Origin: an uncultured Pelagibacteraceae bacterium
GTDB lineage: Bacteria; Pseudomonadota; Alphaproteobacteria; Pelagibacterales; Pelagibacteraceae
Reading direction: 5' to 3'
Assembly (NCBI GenBank): GCA_902587435.1
Contig: CACILF010000005.1
Location: 1-64,000 of the forward strand
Length of the DNA stretch: 64,000 nt
Shown: one piece after another, positions 20,775 through 30,815 of the stretch
Numbering within the stretch: the stretch's first letter is position 1
How the letters are laid out: each line of letters starts with the position of its first letter
The notes under the pieces: model-generated
What the model saw: only the letters and a program-made list of their open reading frames with translations
Told to the model about the DNA's origin: nothing
Database searches by the model: none
Program-made: the position numbers and the translations under genes

Positions 20775-23162
20775 TTACTGAATGCTAGCTTGTGATTTTT
20801 GATCTTTGTCAGTTTTGGAAATATTTTCAACTTCAGTCCATTCAACCCTTTTTAATTCTTTTTTAAGAGCTATTTTTAATACTTCATCAACATTTTCAAT
20901 TGGAGTAATTTTAATATCTTCACGAACTTTTTTTGGAATATCCACTAAATCTTTTTCGTTTTCTTTTGGAATTACAACTTGCTTAATTCCAGCTCTATGA
21001 GCTGCAAGTAATTTTTCTTTTAAACCTCCAATAGGAAGTACTTGGCCAGTAATAGTAACTTCTCCTGTCATTGCAATATGTTTATGAACAGGATTATTTG
21101 TTATTGAAGAAACAATAGATGTGACCATTGCAATACCTGCTGAAGGACCATCTTTTGGTGTAGCACCTTCTGGTACATGTATATGAAAATCTTTTTTTTC
21201 AAAAATCGGTGGTATAATTCCGTATTCTAAACTTTTAGATCTTACAAAAGATTTCGCTGCTTTGACAGATTCTTGCATCACATCACCTAATTTTCCGGTA
21301 ATTTGCATTCTTCCTTTTCCAGGCATATGCACAGTCTCTATTTTTAAAATTTCTCCTCCAAATTCTGTCCAGGCCAAACCAGTAACTACACCAATTTTAT
21401 CTTCTGATTCTACTTCTCCATATTTAAATTTTTTGACACCTAAAAAGTCATGAACATTTGCATCATTTACTATTACTTTTTTTTCTTCACCACTTACAAC
21501 TTTTTTAACTACTTTTCTTGCAACTTTTGATATTTCTCTTTCTAGGTTTCTTACGCCAGATTCTCTTGTATAGCTTCTTATTATTTCTTTAATTGTTCCA
21601 TCAATTAGTTCTAGTTCTTCTTTTTTAACACCGTTTTCTTTTATCTGTTTTGGTAATAAATATTTGTTAGCAATATTTATTTTTTCATCTTCGGTGTAAC
21701 CAGGTATTCTTATTACTTCCATTCTGTCTAATAATGGAGGTAATATATTTAAAGTGTTTGCTGTAGTTACAAACATTACATCTGAAAGATCGTAATCAAC
21801 CTCAAGATAATGATCGTTAAAAGTTGTATTCTGTTCAGGGTCCAAAGCCTCAAGTAATGCTGATGATGGATCACCTCTATAATCATTTCCGACTTTATCT
21901 ACCTCATCAAGAAGAATAAGTGGATTTTTTGTTCCAGCTTTTTTCATCATTTGGATAATTTTACCTGGCAATGAACCAATATAAGTTCTTCTATGTCCTC
22001 TTATTTCTGCTTCATCTCTCACGCCTCCTAATGACATTCTTACAAATTGTCTATTTGTCGCTTTTGCAATTGACTTGCCAAGGGAAGTTTTTCCAACTCC
22101 TGGGGGTCCTATCAAACATAAAATTGGACCTTTAATTTTATCCATACGTTTTTGAACAGCTAAAAATTCTATAATTCTTTCTTTAACTTTTTCTAAACCA
22201 TAATGATCTTCATCTAAAGTTTTCAAAGCGTTGTTTAAATCTATATCAACTTTGTCTTTTTTGTACCAAGGAAGATCAATCATCCAATCAAGATAATTTC
22301 TAACTACAGTGGCTTCGGCAGACATTGGACTCATATTTTTTAACTTTTTGAGTTCTGACATACATTTTTTTTGTACCTCTTTAGGCATTTTAGCTTTTTG
22401 AATAGCTTTATTTAAATTTGACGTTTCATCTTTTCCATCTTCAATTTCACCTAATTCTTTTTGGATGGCTTTTAATTGTTCATTTAAATAATATTCTCTT
22501 TGGGTTTTTTCCATCTGTGTTTTAACTCTACCTCTAATCTTTTTTTCAACTCCGATTATGCTAGTTTCATTCTCCATTATTTTAATAACTCCATTTAATC
22601 TTTTTTTAACATCTATTGTTTCAAATAATTGTTGTTTTTCTGAAATTGTAGTATTTAAATGAGACGCTATATTATCTGCGATCTTAGATGGATCTTTTAA
22701 TTCTTTAATATTTAAAATTGTTTCTGATGATATTTTTTTATTAATTGATGTAAGTTTTTCTAATCTTCTTACCGCTGTAATTGCTAATGGCATTAGATCT
22801 TCTTCATTTGAAAGGAGGTCATTATTATATTCATATGAACATGTAATAAATTTTTCATCATCTTTGAAATCTACTATTTTAACTCTTTTTATACCTTCTG
22901 CTAAAACTTTTACTGTTCCATCAGGAAGTTTTAAAAGTTGTAAAATTGAACTTTCACACCCATACATAAATACGTCAGTTTTTTTTGGGTCGTCGACTTC
23001 TGAATTTTTTTGAGTTACTAAAATAATTTTTTTATTATTTTTCATCACTTCATTTAATGCAGTAATTGATTTATCTCTTCCAACAAATAAAGGTATAACC
23101 ATACTTGGGAAAACGACAATGTCCCTAAGTGGTAAGAGTGGAGATGTATGTTTAACTTCCAT
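20775..23162 (-). CDS. lon: ATP-dependent protease Lon
   Basis: A 795-residue LonA protease. The N-terminal LON domain (about 8-200) and coiled region are followed by an AAA+ module with Walker A GPPGVGKT (about 355) and Walker B LILLDEVDKV. The C-terminal protease domain has the catalytic Ser in PKDGPSAGIAM and the Lys in GGLKEKLLAAHRAGI. It degrades misfolded and regulatory proteins. Last of the tig-clpP-clpX-lon series. Confidence 0.97.
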   Translation of the reverse strand: MEVKHTSPLLPLRDIVVFPSMVIPLFVGRDKSITALNEVMKNNKKIILVTQKNSEVDDPKKTDVFMYGCESSILQLLKLPDGTVKVLAEGIKRVKIVDFKDDEKFITCSYEYNNDLLSNEEDLMPLAITAVRRLEKLTSINKKISSETILNIKELKDPSKIADNIASHLNTTISEKQQLFETIDVKKRLNGVIKIMENETSIIGVEKKIRGRVKTQMEKTQREYYLNEQLKAIQKELGEIEDGKDETSNLNKAIQKAKMPKEVQKKCMSELKKLKNMSPMSAEATVVRNYLDWMIDLPWYKKDKVDIDLNNALKTLDEDHYGLEKVKERIIEFLAVQKRMDKIKGPILCLIGPPGVGKTSLGKSIAKATNRQFVRMSLGGVRDEAEIRGHRRTYIGSLPGKIIQMMKKAGTKNPLILLDEVDKVGNDYRGDPSSALLEALDPEQNTTFNDHYLEVDYDLSDVMFVTTANTLNILPPLLDRMEVIRIPGYTEDEKINIANKYLLPKQIKENGVKKEELELIDGTIKEIIRSYTRESGVRNLEREISKVARKVVKKVVSGEEKKVIVNDANVHDFLGVKKFKYGEVESEDKIGVVTGLAWTEFGGEILKIETVHMPGKGRMQITGKLGDVMQESVKAAKSFVRSKSLEYGIIPPIFEKKDFHIHVPEGATPKDGPSAGIAMVTSIVSSITNNPVHKHIAMTGEVTITGQVLPIGGLKEKLLAAHRAGIKQVVIPKENEKDLVDIPKKVREDIKITPIENVDEVLKIALKKELKRVEWTEVENISKTDKDQKSQASIQ

Positions 23163-23223
23163 TGTGTAAATATGGATATTAAATTAGATTTTGCAATAGA
23201 TAATTATAGCTTATTAACCTTAT

Positions 23224-24489
23224 TTATGCTGCTGATGTTTTTTCTGTCTTAGTTTTAGCTTCTTTAGAGTGAATAACTAATGGATCACTTTGACCTTTGG
23301 CCGCACCTGCATCAACAACAATTTCTTCAATATTTTCTTGTCCAGGTAAATCAAACATGGTTTTTAAAAGTATGCTCTCTAAAATCGATCTTAACCCTCT
23401 AGCTCCAGTTTTTTTGCTAATAGCTTTTTGAGCAATTTCTTTAATCGCAACATCTTTAAATGTTAACTTAACACCTTCTAATTTAAACAATTCTTTATAT
23501 TGTTTGATTAATGAATTTTTTGGCTCAACTAATATTTTAATTAAGGATTTTTCGTCTAAATCTTCTAATGTTGCGTTAATTGGAAGTCTACCAATAAATT
23601 CTGGAATTAAACCGTATTTTAATAAATCCTCTGGTTCGAGACCTTTCATCCATTCACCTATTTTTTTATCAGCAACACTTTTAACTTCTGCTCCAAATCC
23701 AATTGATGATCCTTTATCTCTTTGAGAAATAATTTTATCTAGACCTGCAAAAGCTCCTCCACAAATGAATAGTATATTAGTTGTATCGACTTGTAGAAAT
23801 TCTTGTTGTGGATGTTTTCTTCCACCTTGTGGTGGTACACTTGCAATTGTACCTTCCATTATTTTTAATAAAGCTTGTTGCACTCCTTCACCAGAAACGT
23901 CTCTAGTAATTGATGGATTTTCAGATTTTCTACTTATTTTATCTACTTCATCAATATAAACAATGCCCCTTTGCGCTTTCTCAACATTATAATCAGCTGC
24001 TTGTAAAAGTTTTAAAATAATATTTTCAACATCTTCACCTACATAACCTGCCTCGGTTAAGGTTGTGGCATCTGCCATTGTAAATGGGACATCTAAAATT
24101 CTAGCTAAAGTTTGTGCCAATAAGGTCTTTCCACATCCTGTGGGTCCTAACAATAAAATATTTGATTTTGCAAGTTCTACTGATTTACTTGCTTTGTTTT
24201 CATAATTAAGTCTTTTATAGTGATTGTGAACTGCAACTGATAAAACTTTTTTGGCATAATTTTGACCAATTACATAATCATCAAGAACTTTACAAATTTC
24301 TTTTGGCGAAGGTAATCCATCTTGATGTTTTACAAAAGTATCTTTGTTTTCTTCTTTGATAATATCCATGCACAGTTCTACACACTCATCACAAATAAAA
24401 ACTGTAGGCCCGGCAATTAATTTTCTAACCTCGTGTTGACTTTTGCCACAGAATGAACAGTAAAGAATATTTTTGTTATTTGTACTCAT
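23224..24489 (-). CDS. clpX: ClpX, ATPase subunit of ClpXP
   Basis: A 421-residue AAA+ unfoldase. The N-terminal zinc-binding domain has CSFCGKSQ and CDECVELC, Walker A is GPTGCGKT, Walker B is VYIDEVDKI, and the ClpP-contacting loop reads IGFGAEV. It delivers substrates to ClpP. A 91-nt gap separates it from clpP upstream, enough for its own promoter. Confidence 0.97.
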   Translation of the reverse strand: MSTNNKNILYCSFCGKSQHEVRKLIAGPTVFICDECVELCMDIIKEENKDTFVKHQDGLPSPKEICKVLDDYVIGQNYAKKVLSVAVHNHYKRLNYENKASKSVELAKSNILLLGPTGCGKTLLAQTLARILDVPFTMADATTLTEAGYVGEDVENIILKLLQAADYNVEKAQRGIVYIDEVDKISRKSENPSITRDVSGEGVQQALLKIMEGTIASVPPQGGRKHPQQEFLQVDTTNILFICGGAFAGLDKIISQRDKGSSIGFGAEVKSVADKKIGEWMKGLEPEDLLKYGLIPEFIGRLPINATLEDLDEKSLIKILVEPKNSLIKQYKELFKLEGVKLTFKDVAIKEIAQKAISKKTGARGLRSILESILLKTMFDLPGQENIEEIVVDAGAAKGQSDPLVIHSKEAKTKTEKTSAA

Positions 24490-24580
24490 AATATTTATTT
24501 CGAATCAATCTAAACACTTTATTACATTTGACTCATTCTAATCAAGTATAGGTTGTGGAAAATCTATATGTAGTAAATTA

Positions 24581-25186
24581 TTATCTATTAACCACTACTT
24601 TATCTATAAGCCCAAAGTCTTTTGCATTATCTGGAGTCATAAAATTATCTCTTTCAAGAGCAGATTTTATTTCTTCAACAGATTTGTTTGTGTGTTTTGA
24701 ATAAATTTCATTTAATCTTTTTTTTAAAGATAAAACTTCGTTAGCATGAATTTCAATATCTGTCGCTTGTCCTTGAAAACCTGCAGAAGGTTGATGAACC
24801 ATTATTCTAGAATTGGGAAGTGAAAATCTTTTACCTTTAGTTCCAGCTGCTAATAAAAAAGATCCCATGCTGGCTGCCTGTCCAATACATAAAGTTGATA
24901 CATCGGGTTTAACATATTGCATTGTATCATAAATACCCAGTCCTGCAGTTACCAAACCTCCTGGACTATTAATATAAAGAGAAATTTCTTTTTTAGGGTC
25001 TTCAGATTCTAAAAATAAAAGTTGTGCAGTTACCAAGGATGCAACATTATCGTTAATTGGTCCAACTACAAAAATTATTCTTTCTTTTAATAATCTTGAA
25101 TAGATATCGTATGCTCTTTCTCCCCTGCTTGATTGTTCAACAACCATAGGGATAAGAGTATTAAGATGTTCAGGTATTTTATTCAT
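24581..25186 (-). CDS. clpP: ClpP protease subunit
   Basis: A 201-residue serine protease. The catalytic Ser106 is in QAASMGSF and His131 in IMVHQPSAG, with the Asp expected near 180. The N-terminal [20 protein letters not shown] is highly conserved. It forms the tetradecameric chamber for ClpX. It lies 32 nt downstream of tig. Confidence 0.97.
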   Translation of the reverse strand: MNKIPEHLNTLIPMVVEQSSRGERAYDIYSRLLKERIIFVVGPINDNVASLVTAQLLFLESEDPKKEISLYINSPGGLVTAGLGIYDTMQYVKPDVSTLCIGQAASMGSFLLAAGTKGKRFSLPNSRIMVHQPSAGFQGQATDIEIHANEVLSLKKRLNEIYSKHTNKSVEEIKSALERDNFMTPDNAKDFGLIDKVVVNR

Positions 25187-25218
25187 AAGTTGATTCGTTA
25201 TACTTATACAACTTGTGA

Positions 25219-26649
25219 TTACTTTTTGCTAACTTTTTTTGATTTTGGCGTTTTCTTAGCAGTGGTTTTTGATTTTTTAGGGCTTGATACTTTTTGTGAT
25301 GAGCTATCTTCATCATGATCATGGTTATGGTCATGAGAATGTTGTTCTTTCATGTGTTTTTCATTTTCATCTTTTAAAATTTTTTCAGCCTCCTCTTTTG
25401 TGATTTCTTTTAAATTTGGTTTAGCATTTAATTTAATTTGTTTTAAAATTTTTTCTTCATAAAGCTGCCCTCTAAGGTTTCCTAAAACTGATGGATTACT
25501 TTGATAATATTCTTGTAACATCTTTTCCTGGCCAGGCATCATTCTAAGTTGCTTCTGGATTTCAGCTTGCATTTCTTGCTCACTTACATTTATTTTATTT
25601 TGCTCGCCAAATTCATTTAATATCAATCCTGTTTTAATTCTTTTGATAGCTTTCTTTTCTAATTCTTTTTTATTTTTATTTAAATCATCATCTTTCATTC
25701 CTTGAGAAAGTATTTTCATTTCTTGTTCTTTTAAATTTTCTGGGATTTCGTCTAATTTAATTTTATCTATTTGATCTAGTAATTGTCTATTACTTAAAGA
25801 ATCTAATGAATTTTTGTATTCATCATTAATCTGCTTTGTAATTAAATCTTTTAAATTGTTTAAATCTTTTGCACCAAGATTTTTTGCAAAATCATCATCA
25901 ATTTTTGTTTCCTTTGGTTTTTTTACAGCTAAAATTTTACATAAAAAAATAGCTATCTTTCCTATAAGTTCTTTTTCTGGAAAATTATCTGGTAAACTGA
26001 CTTCTACTTTTACTTCATCATCTTTTTTTACTTTTAATAACTGCTTATCAAAGCCTTTTATAAATAAATCTTTTCCTATTTCTAATTGAGTGTTCTTGCC
26101 TTCATTACCTTTAAATTCCTTTCCATCAACAGTTGCTTTATAATCAAAAACAACAAGGTCTCCCTCATTGGCTACTTTTGCTGGATCTTTCTCTTCAAAG
26201 TTTTTTTGAGATTTTGCAATTTCTTGTATTCTTTTATCTGTCTCTTTAGCATCTATTTTAACTTTAAATTCATCAAATTTAATATTTTGTAAACTTTTAA
26301 TATCAATTTTAGGTAATTCAGTGACTGAAATAATGTATTCTAAATCTTTATCTTCTCCATAAGTTTTTAAATCAATTTTAGGTTGCCCAGCAGGTTTAAT
26401 TTTATTTTCTTGAAGAGCTTTAGTGCTTGTATCTTTTAAAACTTTATCTAAAACTTCACCAAATATGGCTTGACCAAATTGTCTTTTTAAAATTTCTTTT
26501 GGAACTTTACCTGGACGAAAACCTTTTAATGTAACATTGTTTTTAACTTCTTCATATTTTTCATCCATATATGAAGAAATAGTTTTTTTATCTATAAAAA
26601 CTTTTAAATCTTTATTTAAACCTTTTTTATTTTCTACTGTAACTTTCAT
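25219..26649 (-). CDS. tig: Trigger factor with His-rich and Lys-rich C-terminal tail
   Basis: A 476-residue ribosome-associated chaperone and prolyl isomerase. The ribosome-binding signature appears as [17 protein letters not shown] (about 43-60), the FKBP domain spans about 160-245, and the helical chaperone domain follows. The last 45 residues are unusual: a histidine/aspartate-rich stretch (432-448, with His at 432, 437, 439, 441, 443 and 445), then a Ser/Lys/Thr-rich basic tail. The start is fixed by [12 protein letters not shown], typical of trigger factor. First gene of the protease block. Confidence 0.95.
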   Translation of the reverse strand: MKVTVENKKGLNKDLKVFIDKKTISSYMDEKYEEVKNNVTLKGFRPGKVPKEILKRQFGQAIFGEVLDKVLKDTSTKALQENKIKPAGQPKIDLKTYGEDKDLEYIISVTELPKIDIKSLQNIKFDEFKVKIDAKETDKRIQEIAKSQKNFEEKDPAKVANEGDLVVFDYKATVDGKEFKGNEGKNTQLEIGKDLFIKGFDKQLLKVKKDDEVKVEVSLPDNFPEKELIGKIAIFLCKILAVKKPKETKIDDDFAKNLGAKDLNNLKDLITKQINDEYKNSLDSLSNRQLLDQIDKIKLDEIPENLKEQEMKILSQGMKDDDLNKNKKELEKKAIKRIKTGLILNEFGEQNKINVSEQEMQAEIQKQLRMMPGQEKMLQEYYQSNPSVLGNLRGQLYEEKILKQIKLNAKPNLKEITKEEAEKILKDENEKHMKEQHSHDHNHDHDEDSSSQKVSSPKKSKTTAKKTPKSKKVSKK

Positions 26650-26658
26650 AAAATATTA

Positions 26659-26743
26659 TGGTAGGCGAGAAAGGACTCGAACCTTCACAGCTTGCACTAT
26701 TGGTTCCTAAGACCAACGCGTCTACCAATTCCGCCACTCGCCC
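26659..26743 (-). tRNA. tRNA-Leu(TAG)
   Basis: An 85-nt class II tRNA on the reverse strand. Acceptor GGGCGAG pairs with CTCGCCT (first pair G.T), the anticodon stem TTGGT/ACCAA encloses loop CTTAGGA (anticodon TAG), there is a long variable arm, the T-arm is GGTTCGAGTC, and CCA is encoded. It lies 9 nt upstream of the tig start codon. Confidence 0.96.
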
Positions 26744-26822
26744 AATTTAAAAGGTTTTATATATTATAGATCTCATTTGTCCAATTAGAATAATAGTGTA
26801 AAACATAATAAATATATAAAAA

Positions 26823-27071
26823 ATGATTATTTCACCTTGTATAAGTATTTGCAAAACAGACCCAGTTACTGGTTATTGTTATGGTTGTGGAAGAAGTAAT
26901 GAAGACAAAATAATGTGGAAAGATGAAAAAACCACTGACGAATGGAAAAAAAATAATCTTCAAGAAATAGAAAATAGATTAAAAGGTTGGCAATTAGAAA
27001 GTTTTAAAGAATCTTATAATCATAAAATTAAGAGTGGAATATCTTTATTCAAAAAAAAAAATCTAAAATAA
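26823..27071 (+). CDS. DUF1289-family small cysteine protein
   Basis: An 82-residue protein beginning with the DUF1289 cysteine pattern SPCISICKTDPVTGYCYGCG (C-x3-C-x8-C-x2-C), likely a zinc or iron-sulfur site, followed by WKDEKTTDEWK. The molecular role of the family is not established. It is transcribed divergently from tRNA-Leu and lies 3 nt before the uracil-DNA glycosylase gene, suggesting a shared transcript. Confidence 0.88.
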   Translation: MIISPCISICKTDPVTGYCYGCGRSNEDKIMWKDEKTTDEWKKNNLQEIENRLKGWQLESFKESYNHKIKSGISLFKKKNLK

Positions 27072-27074
27072 AAA

Positions 27075-27776
27075 ATGACTTTAAACAGTCAATTTATAAA
27101 TCTAAACAAAAAAATTATTACATGTAAAAAATGTAAAAGACTAAAAAATTTTAGAGAAAAAATTGCAAAAGAAAAAAGGAGACAATATTTAAATGAAAAT
27201 TACTGGGGAAAACCTATAACAGGATTTGGAGATTTGAATGGTAAAATTTTATTAGTTGGGCTTGCACCAGCAGCTCATGGGGGAAATAGAACTGGTAGAG
27301 TTTTTACTGGCGATAGATCTGCTGAATTTTTATATAAATGTTTACATAAAGCAAAAATGTCTAATCAATCAACTTCTGAAAATAAAAATGATGGTTTAAA
27401 GCTTTATAATTTATATATCACAACTGCTTTAAAATGTGTTCCACCAGGTGATAAACCTACTTTTGAAGAACTTAAAACCTGCTTTAATTATTTTAAAGAA
27501 GAAATAGATTTACTGAAAAATGTTAAAATTATTATTGCTCTAGGAAAAATAGCTTTTGATGCTTGTATTAAATTTTATAAAGAAAATTATCTCTTTAATA
27601 ATAAGAATTTTGTATTTAAGCATGGTGCGAAATATAAGTTGCCTGATAATAAAATACTAATTGGTTGTTACCATCCAAGTCCAAGAAACGTAAATACTAA
27701 AAGAATTGACGTAAATAAAATGGTAAAACTATTTAAAAACTCAAAAAAAATATTACTTAAATATAAAGTAAAATGA
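27075..27776 (+). CDS. Family 5 uracil-DNA glycosylase (UDGb)
   Basis: A 233-residue base-excision repair enzyme. The catalytic-site block GLAPAAHGGNRTGRVFTGD is the UDGb form, and HPSPRNVNT is the second motif. Four cysteines (CKKC near residue 17; KCVPP and KTC farther on) fit the [4Fe-4S] cluster of family 4/5 enzymes. UDGb removes uracil and other deaminated bases; family 5 enzymes lack the polar catalytic residue of UNG, and the alanine in APAAHG agrees. No other uracil-DNA glycosylase is seen in the window. Confidence 0.92.
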   Translation: MTLNSQFINLNKKIITCKKCKRLKNFREKIAKEKRRQYLNENYWGKPITGFGDLNGKILLVGLAPAAHGGNRTGRVFTGDRSAEFLYKCLHKAKMSNQSTSENKNDGLKLYNLYITTALKCVPPGDKPTFEELKTCFNYFKEEIDLLKNVKIIIALGKIAFDACIKFYKENYLFNNKNFVFKHGAKYKLPDNKILIGCYHPSPRNVNTKRIDVNKMVKLFKNSKKILLKYKVK

Positions 27777-27913
27777 AAATTTATATAATTTGGTTAGCAG
27801 GTGTAATTGTATGGAATTATGGAGTTCCAAAAGCCACTCCCCTTGAAGATGTATTAGTTGCAATTATACTCTCGATTGCAAGTATGTTTTTAAATAAATA
27901 TCTTAAAAATTAA
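27773..27913 (+). CDS. 46-residue predicted membrane peptide
   Basis: An ATG overlapping the UDG stop (ATGA) opens a 46-codon frame: MKIYIIWLAGVIVWNYGVPK, then a second hydrophobic stretch DVLVAIILSIASMFLNKYL. This would give two short membrane segments with a loop between. The overlap and the exact abutment of its stop (27911-27913) with the convergent DUF3047 stop argue that it is a real gene. I do not recognise a family. Confidence 0.62.
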   Translation: MKIYIIWLAGVIVWNYGVPKATPLEDVLVAIILSIASMFLNKYLKN

Positions 27914-28567
27914 CTATTCTGAGGAAAAATAAATATTTTGATAATAAGCCAAAGAACTAAGTTTAGAATTATCGGTATCTGACATTATAACAACACCGTT
28001 AATTTTATCTAAATCTAAATCATGAAATTTTTTAAAATGTTCTTTTACATTTACTTTAACTGTTACCCATTCGTTAAAATTTTCTTTTGTAGTTGATAAA
28101 GCATAGTCTATTGATTTTTTTGTGAATGGGCTTGGATGATAACTGTCAATATCTTTGTTACTGGAAAAAACATAATTCATTGCTCTATTTGAAAGTGGTG
28201 TTGCGCCAGTTTTCTTTACTACAAATACTCTTGCAGCATAGTCATGGCCTTTCTTAGAATTCTCTACTATTCCTTTTAAATCTTTTTCAATTTTCCAAGT
28301 AATATTTAAAAAAGGTGTTTTGTCTAAATTAATTTCAATTTCTTTACCTAGGCCCGAGGCTGAATTATTTGCTTCTGCTCTTAGAAATTTGCCATTTTCA
28401 TTTTCTCCTAAAGAATAGATTGTCTTTGCATCAGCTCCTCTCACTTTTCTAACTTTTAATTCAGATAATTCTTTTTCAGTAAATTCAAAAACATTAATAA
28501 TTTCAGCTAAAGATATATTTAGAAAAGATATAAAAAAAAATATAATATAAATAAAGATTTTCATCAT
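27914..28567 (-). CDS. DUF3047 family secreted protein
   Basis: A 217-residue protein with an N-terminal signal peptide (about 1-21, hydrophobic IYIIFFFISFLNISLA). The body carries DUF3047 features: TWKIEKDLKG, GHDYAARVFVV, NYVFSSN and GVVIMSDTDNS near the C terminus. DUF3047 proteins are beta-sandwich-like and of unknown function. It is separated by 14 nt from the SDR gene upstream and likely belongs to the same transcript. Confidence 0.82.
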   Translation of the reverse strand: MMKIFIYIIFFFISFLNISLAEIINVFEFTEKELSELKVRKVRGADAKTIYSLGENENGKFLRAEANNSASGLGKEIEINLDKTPFLNITWKIEKDLKGIVENSKKGHDYAARVFVVKKTGATPLSNRAMNYVFSSNKDIDSYHPSPFTKKSIDYALSTTKENFNEWVTVKVNVKEHFKKFHDLDLDKINGVVIMSDTDNSKLSSLAYYQNIYFSSE

Positions 28568-28581
28568 AAATTTACAAAAGT

Positions 28582-29328
28582 TTAATAGGTAGATCTTCCA
28601 CCGCTAATATCAAAAACTGCTGCAGTTGAAAAAGAATTTTCTTCTGATGACAACCAACATACCATAGAAGTAAGTTCATTTAACTCTAAAAAACGTCCCC
28701 TTGGTACTTTTGAAAGCATCCATTGAACATGTTCTTTTGACATTTGATCTAAAATTTTTGTCTTTGCACCAGCTGGTGTAATAGCGTTTACTGCTATATC
28801 GTATTTTGCTAATTCTTTACCTAAAGATTTTGTTAGACCTATAACGCCAGCTTTAGCTGAGCTATAAGCGCTTGCATTAGCATTTCCATCCTTACCAGCA
28901 ACAGAAGCTATATTTACAATTCTTCCATAATTATTTTTTATCATATGAGGAACTATTAATTTACAGCAATAAAAAGTTCCATGAAGATTAATATCTATAA
29001 TGGAATTCCAATCCTTAATATTGTAATTCCAAAGTTCGGCAGTAGGTCCAGTAATGCCAGCATTATTTATTAAAATATCAATTTTATTATTTGATATTAT
29101 ATCAGCTATAGTTTTTTGAATTTGCACGTAGTTTGATATATCAACTACATTATAATTTAAGTTTGGATTATTAATCTGCTTCAAAGCTTTCGATAACTCT
29201 TTTTCGTCAATATCCCATATAAAAACTTTTGATCCAGATTGTAAAAATTTTTTTGCTATCTCCAGACCAAAGCCTTGAGCTCCTCCTGTTATGATTGCCG
29301 TTTTATTTTTAAGATCAAATTGGTGCAT
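28582..29328 (-). CDS. Short-chain dehydrogenase/reductase (SDR)
   Basis: A 248-residue Rossmann-fold oxidoreductase. TGGAQGFGLEIA is the dinucleotide motif, NNAGITGP the structural motif, and the catalytic YSSAKAG follows a serine in NIASVAG. Substrate is not evident; classical SDRs of this type act on 3-oxoacyl, sugar or alcohol groups. It follows the NCS1 permease by 5 nt, so its substrate may be derived from the compound that permease imports. Confidence 0.88.
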   Translation of the reverse strand: MHQFDLKNKTAIITGGAQGFGLEIAKKFLQSGSKVFIWDIDEKELSKALKQINNPNLNYNVVDISNYVQIQKTIADIISNNKIDILINNAGITGPTAELWNYNIKDWNSIIDINLHGTFYCCKLIVPHMIKNNYGRIVNIASVAGKDGNANASAYSSAKAGVIGLTKSLGKELAKYDIAVNAITPAGAKTKILDQMSKEHVQWMLSKVPRGRFLELNELTSMVCWLSSEENSFSTAAVFDISGGRSTY

Positions 29329-29333
29329 AAATA

Positions 29334-30791
29334 TTACTTACTTGCTAATAGATAATAAGTTATTGATGAAAATATTGCACCTATAATCCAGGAAAAAGTT
29401 TGTAAAAATCTCAGTTCAATATTCCATATAGTTGCGGAAGCAAAAATAAATCCAATTAATAAAGAATATATTGCTTTAATCTGCCATCCACTAGAATAAT
29501 AATATGCTCCATTTTTACTGGAAGAAAATATGTCTTTATTAATAACTTTTCTATTTTTAATAACATAGTAATCAACAATCATAATTCCAGCTATTGGTCC
29601 AAAAAATGAACCTAGAGTATCTACGAATGATAAAATTCCTATTTTACTAAGAATTGGATCCCAAAATACCGCAAATATAAGACCTAAAAAAATAATTATT
29701 ATACCTGAACTTCTTAAACCAGATTTATTAGGGAAAAAATTAATAATTGAATTTTGTGAAGGAATATAATTTGCAATTAAATTAGTAGATGCTGAAGCAA
29801 CTAATATAAATAACAATGCTACAAATGTTAAAACAGTATTGTCAAACTTTCCAATAATATCTGTTGGGTTTGTTAATATTCTATCTATAGGTATTAAATT
29901 TTTTTCAAAAAATACGCTTGATCCAATTACTAAAGAAATTGCCAAAAATGAAAAAATTAATAAATTTAAAAGTAAACTTAAATTACCCTTGTTTACTTCA
30001 CTCTCATTTTTTGCATATCTTGAAAAATCACCAAAATTTACGATTACAATTGAAAAATATGCAAAAAAAGTTCCAGCTACTGAGAGTAAAGCTATTAGAT
30101 TTTCCTTATTATAAATAATATTATTTTTAAATAGCACACTAGATGCATCTATTATCTCATTATAATTTTCTCTAATTAGAATTATAAAAAAAATAGTTAA
30201 TCCTAAATATACAAATAAAGTTGAAAAATTAATTATTGATTTAATAAATCTTTGACCATTGCTAAATAGTAAATACTGAATCCAAAGTGCAAATATTAAT
30301 GAGAAACCATCAATAATATTTAATCCCATAAAAAAAAGTAGAAAAATATCTTTATCTAAAATCGTGCTGTCTATTGAAAACAAGCTAATTCGTATTAAGT
30401 AACCTATCGATTTTGAAATAAAATATGTTTGAACACCAAACATAAAAGTTCCAACTAGTCCTCTCAAAATAGCTACATATCTTGCACCATATACTCCCAT
30501 GGAAAGTCTCAGAAAAACCGGAAATGGTATTCCATGCTTTTGAGAAGGTTTCCCAATTAGATTAGAAAAAAAATATACAAGTAATGAACCAACAATACAA
30601 CCAGACAAAACTACAAAAAAATTCAATTGATAAACTAAATACAAAGATGCAATTAATGAAAAACCAATTATACTTTGTATGCTTGACCCCCAGAAACAAA
30701 AAAGATCTTTCCAGCTCCAAATTTTATTATTGGGATTAACAGATACTATCTCCCAGTTCATTAGATTGGATGTTTCTTTTTGTTGAATCAC
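29334..30791 (-). CDS. NCS1-family permease (nucleobase/hydantoin type)
   Basis: A 485-residue transporter with about 12 membrane segments. The N-terminal NPNNKIWSWKDLFCFWGSS, GIPFPVFLRLSMGVYGARY and NFGDFSRYAKNESE match the NCS1 (cytosine, uracil, allantoin, hydantoin) family. Substrate choice cannot be decided from motifs alone. The downstream SDR (5 nt) and upstream TRAP genes suggest a small catabolic region. Confidence 0.86.
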   Translation of the reverse strand: MIQQKETSNLMNWEIVSVNPNNKIWSWKDLFCFWGSSIQSIIGFSLIASLYLVYQLNFFVVLSGCIVGSLLVYFFSNLIGKPSQKHGIPFPVFLRLSMGVYGARYVAILRGLVGTFMFGVQTYFISKSIGYLIRISLFSIDSTILDKDIFLLFFMGLNIIDGFSLIFALWIQYLLFSNGQRFIKSIINFSTLFVYLGLTIFFIILIRENYNEIIDASSVLFKNNIIYNKENLIALLSVAGTFFAYFSIVIVNFGDFSRYAKNESEVNKGNLSLLLNLLIFSFLAISLVIGSSVFFEKNLIPIDRILTNPTDIIGKFDNTVLTFVALLFILVASASTNLIANYIPSQNSIINFFPNKSGLRSSGIIIIFLGLIFAVFWDPILSKIGILSFVDTLGSFFGPIAGIMIVDYYVIKNRKVINKDIFSSSKNGAYYYSSGWQIKAIYSLLIGFIFASATIWNIELRFLQTFSWIIGAIFSSITYYLLASK

Positions 30792-30815
30792 TCTCTTATA
30801 TTAAACAAATATGAA

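Noticed and set aside
26659-26743. tRNA-Leu as a phage or island attachment site
   Set aside because: The tRNA is intact, no partial copy or integrase is seen in the window, and both neighbours are ordinary chromosomal genes.
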